Source: Synergistaceae bacterium (GTDB lineage Bacteria; Synergistota; Synergistia; Synergistales; Aminobacteriaceae). Taken from it: 7,071 nt of DNA. Within the stretch, counting starts at the first letter, position 1, and each line of letters opens with the position of its first letter. The translations under genes were made by a program, and so were the position numbers. The notes beneath the pieces are model-generated. The model saw only the letters and a list, made by a program, of their open reading frames with translations. It searched no databases and was not told the origin of the DNA. Shown here piece after piece: positions 4,478-7,071 of this stretch. The stretch is taken from the NCBI GenBank assembly GCA_031289165.1, contig JAITPZ010000252.1, positions 1-7,071 of the forward strand, given 5' to 3'.

Positions 4478-7071
4478 TCAGAATTTTATGAGATTGTCGA
4501 GAATCTGTTTCTTGATCTGGTTTTCGGTGTCTTCCCCGTCCTCCGTACTCCCCGGACCGGTGGGGATCCGAAGGTTGATCTGAAATTTTCGCTCCGCGTC
4601 CTTGCCCTCCGGGGCCGGGTTATCGTTCATGCCGCTCAGGGGCAGATATCCCTCCAGGGATTTGCTGATTTTGAGGTTCAGCAGTTGCAGCGCCTGCCAG
4701 CTTCCCTTCAGCTGGAACGTAACGTCCTGAAAATCGTGCTCGGTGTAGCCCACGACCTTCGCCGCCACGCCGCGCAGCAGGGAGCCGCCGAGCGAACCGC
4801 CGCCCGAGAGGGTTCCGGTCATATACTGGAAGGCGCTTTTCAGGGCCCCCAGAACCGTGTTAAGCGCCTGAACGTCGAAACGCCCCTGGCACATCAGCCC
4901 CAACCCCGTCCCGGGGATGCCGAGGGAGCCGTTGAGCGCGAAATATCTGTACAGAGGCGCTCCCGGAGGCGCCGTGGCCTGACTTCCGGGGTTCAGCCAG
5001 AGGTCCTTGCCGTCCCAGAAAAACGACCCCCGGATCTCCTCGAACGGGAGGCGTCCATCCTTCGTGACGGCGTCGAGAGCGCTGAACTCGTGGATATAGC
5101 CGCTGCCCGATTTGAAATCTCCCCTGGCGAACACCATCATCAGGGTTCCGTAGTCCCCGTTCGCGCTGACGCTGACGTCGGCGCTCCCCGCGATCGCGCC
5201 CTGACTCATGAAAGGCTCCGCCGCCTGCCCGAGGTCCAGCCCCTCGATCTTCACCGACGCCCGCCACTGCTGATCCGGAAGGTTCACGTCGGCGCTGAGG
5301 CTCACCGCTCCGTCGAAAAGCCTGGCGGTCCCGTCCCGAAGTGTCACCTGGTCCCCCAGAAGGCAAAGCGGCAGAGACACGTCCCGCATCGTGATCCCCG
5401 CGGTCGAAAAGGAGGGAAGCGTTATCGCGATATCGACGGGCTGCGGGCCCTGGTCCTGAAGCTCGCGATTCTGAGGCCCCCGGCGCTCAGAGCCCCGGCC
5501 CTGAGCGCGACCCTCGCCTGAACCCCGGCCCCGCCCGCCGTTCAGGCGTCCCGAGGCGCTCACCTTCACGCTTCCCGCGTACTTTCCCTTCATGGAGGGC
5601 ATTTTGGCCGTCGCCAGCCGATCGAGATCCAGAGGGCCGCCCTCGGCGGAGTAGGTCCAGCCGCCGCCCTCCCTGTCCCGCACGAGGCGTCCCCTGACGT
5701 TCAGCAGCAGGTCTCCCATCTGCCCGTCGGCGCCGAAGTCCAGCCGTCCCCGCTCGGGGGAGGACACGGTGACCGCCAGGTTGTCCACGAGCGTCTCCTT
5801 TATGGTCAGGGGCGACGTGACTTTGAGCTTCAGCTCCGGCCGCCAGGGAGTGCCCACCAGCGACAGCGTCCCGTCGAGATACCCTCCCATGCCGGCATCG
5901 ACGCCGAACTGCGAGAGAAGCGACCGGACCTCGATGCCCCGCACCTTCATCTCGACGGCCATCCCCCCGCGGCGCTCGAAGGACATTTTTCCCCTGCCCT
6001 CCACGCTGCCGCCGTTCACCCTGACCCTGACCTCGCGGATCTCGACGTTTCGGGTTGTGCCCGCGAAATCGAGGTGGAGGTCGCGGATATCCATCGAGGT
6101 TCCGCCGATCCTGTCCGACGTGACGAGGGCCTCCAGCGCGGCGTCGCTCACCGGCCCGGAGACCTTAAGGGTCCCCCCGACGCTCCCCGTTATGGGAGTC
6201 CCAAGGCTGGAGAGGGTTTTGCCGAGGTCAAGGCCGGTCAGGCTCCCCGAGATGTCCAGGATGGGTTCCGCGCCCTTCGGCAGGTCGACGGACCCGCGAA
6301 ACGAGACGGACCCGCCCGGCAGCCGCAGCGCCGTCTCGGGGATGCTCACCCTGTCGTTCGCCCAGGTGCCCGACAGCCTCAGCCCCCTTATCGGAACGTC
6401 CGCGACCCGATTTTCCTCACCGGAGATCGCCACCGTCACCTGGGGAGAACGCGTCGTCCCCTGCGCGCTCAGGACGACGTCGCAGGCTCCCGTGACGCTC
6501 TCCGCCAGCGCCGGCACGGAGGCGGGGCTGAGCCCTTTGAGGGCGCCGTCGAACCGAAGCGCCCCCGTTTTCAGATCGACGACGCCCGAGAGATCGAGGG
6601 GCGCCCTTCCGATTTTTCCCCTGAGTCCGTCCAGAACGACGCTCCTGCCGTCGTAACGGGCGACGGCCGCCAGGTCGTCGAGACGAACGCCGCCGAGAAC
6701 GAGCCGGGCGGAGCGCAGTTCAGCCTCGGCCGCGAGGCGCTCGTCGAGGCTGACGGACAGAGAAACCGCTCCGGAGGGCGCCAGGGACGCCAGCGCCGGG
6801 AAGGCCGCCGCGAGGAGCGCGGTGTTCATCTTATCGACGGTGAAAAGCATCGCCGGCCGCAGATCGCCCTTTTTCAGGGTCTCGCCCCTGGCCGTCAGCT
6901 TCGCCCCGAACACCTCTCCGCTGCCGTCCACGGTCAGGCTCCGGTCCGGGAACATGAGAACCTCCGCGCGCAGCCCCTTCACGATCTGTCTGCCGTCCAC
7001 CCTGAAGTCGGGCAGGCGCACGAAAACCTTGCCCGCCGTTCTCCCCCCCTGGTCCGCGGAGGCCCAGAAAT
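4478..7071 (-). CDS. AsmA/TamB-like envelope lipid-transport protein, 5' partial
   Basis: The frame is open through the right edge, so the N-terminus is outside the window; 863 residues are visible. A GTG at 7021 is in frame, but coding continues above it without a stop (FWASADQGGRTAGKVF). The protein is a long series of short beta-strand-like segments with recurring Gly/Asp turns, such as LSGVVDLKTGALRFDGAL, VSFRGSVDLPKG and GGYLDGTLSLVGTPWRPEL. This is the texture of the AsmA/TamB/YdbH superfamily, thought to bridge the periplasm and move phospholipids between membranes. The last 220 residues, with ALNGSLGIPGTGLGLMCQG followed by a tG-rich segment, look like an AsmA-type C-terminal domain rather than a classical TamB one. 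A Gly/Arg/Gln-rich insertion interrupts it near residues 510-545. The protein ends in NLIKF. It lies 66 bases upstream of the ArnD-like gene on the same strand and probably leads or shares its operon. Superfamily membership is likely; the exact subfamily is open. Confidence 0.7.
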   Translation of the reverse strand, partial: FWASADQGGRTAGKVFVRLPDFRVDGRQIVKGLRAEVLMFPDRSLTVDGSGEVFGAKLTARGETLKKGDLRPAMLFTVDKMNTALLAAAFPALASLAPSGAVSLSVSLDERLAAEAELRSARLVLGGVRLDDLAAVARYDGRSVVLDGLRGKIGRAPLDLSGVVDLKTGALRFDGALKGLSPASVPALAESVTGACDVVLSAQGTTRSPQVTVAISGEENRVADVPIRGLRLSGTWANDRVSIPETALRLPGGSVSFRGSVDLPKGAEPILDISGSLTGLDLGKTLSSLGTPITGSVGGTLKVSGPVSDAALEALVTSDRIGGTSMDIRDLHLDFAGTTRNVEIREVRVRVNGGSVEGRGKMSFERRGGMAVEMKVRGIEVRSLLSQFGVDAGMGGYLDGTLSLVGTPWRPELKLKVTSPLTIKETLVDNLAVTVSSPERGRLDFGADGQMGDLLLNVRGRLVRDREGGGWTYSAEGGPLDLDRLATAKMPSMKGKYAGSVKVSASGRLNGGRGRGSGEGRAQGRGSERRGPQNRELQDQGPQPVDIAITLPSFSTAGITMRDVSLPLCLLGDQVTLRDGTARLFDGAVSLSADVNLPDQQWRASVKIEGLDLGQAAEPFMSQGAIAGSADVSVSANGDYGTLMMVFARGDFKSGSGYIHEFSALDAVTKDGRLPFEEIRGSFFWDGKDLWLNPGSQATAPPGAPLYRYFALNGSLGIPGTGLGLMCQGRFDVQALNTVLGALKSAFQYMTGTLSGGGSLGGSLLRGVAAKVVGYTEHDFQDVTFQLKGSWQALQLLNLKISKSLEGYLPLSGMNDNPAPEGKDAERKFQINLRIPTGPGSTEDGEDTENQIKKQILDNLIKF

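Noticed and set aside
5769..6656. Plus-strand open frame opposite the AsmA/TamB-like gene (295 codons)
   Set aside because: Ser/Pro/Arg-rich composition without domains, antisense to a long coherent beta-rich protein.

Overview
The window is high-GC bacterial DNA that is almost entirely coding. It carries four recognisable genes: one on the plus strand and three on the minus strand, the two groups meeting tail to tail. The AsmA/TamB-like protein indicates a diderm (two-membrane) cell. The overall gene style is what I would expect of an anaerobic high-GC lineage such as Synergistota, but that placement is a guess and no marker gene is present to fix it.

Positions 1-1825 (plus) hold the 3' part of a gene that enters from the left edge. 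It encodes a Pro/Glu/Lys/Arg-rich tail built from 55-residue tandem repeats (165 bp in the DNA), then a winged-helix domain, a middle domain I cannot name, and a C-terminal PD-(D/E)XK nuclease fold resembling the endonuclease domain of Card1/Can2 (DUF1887) proteins. No CARF domain is visible in the part we can see.

Positions 1826-1911 are the convergent intergenic gap. It contains two perfect hairpins in tandem, most likely a dispersed repeat that also serves as a transcription end for both sides.

Positions 1912-7071 (minus) hold a tightly spaced cell-envelope operon, transcribed right to left: a large AsmA/TamB-like protein (its 5' end lies outside the window), an ArnD-like NodB-fold protein, and a cardiolipin synthase of the ClsA type with two intact HKD motifs. 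Gaps are 66 and 37 bases and both downstream genes have strong Shine-Dalgarno sequences. The group plausibly links lipid transport between membranes, an undecaprenyl-lipid-related function and anionic phospholipid synthesis.

The most surprising detail is in the ArnD-like protein. The overall fold signature is very clear, but the histidines expected in NodB motif 2 and in the C-terminal catalytic motif are replaced by Arg, Arg and Ser. It may therefore be a pseudoenzyme, or use different ligands.
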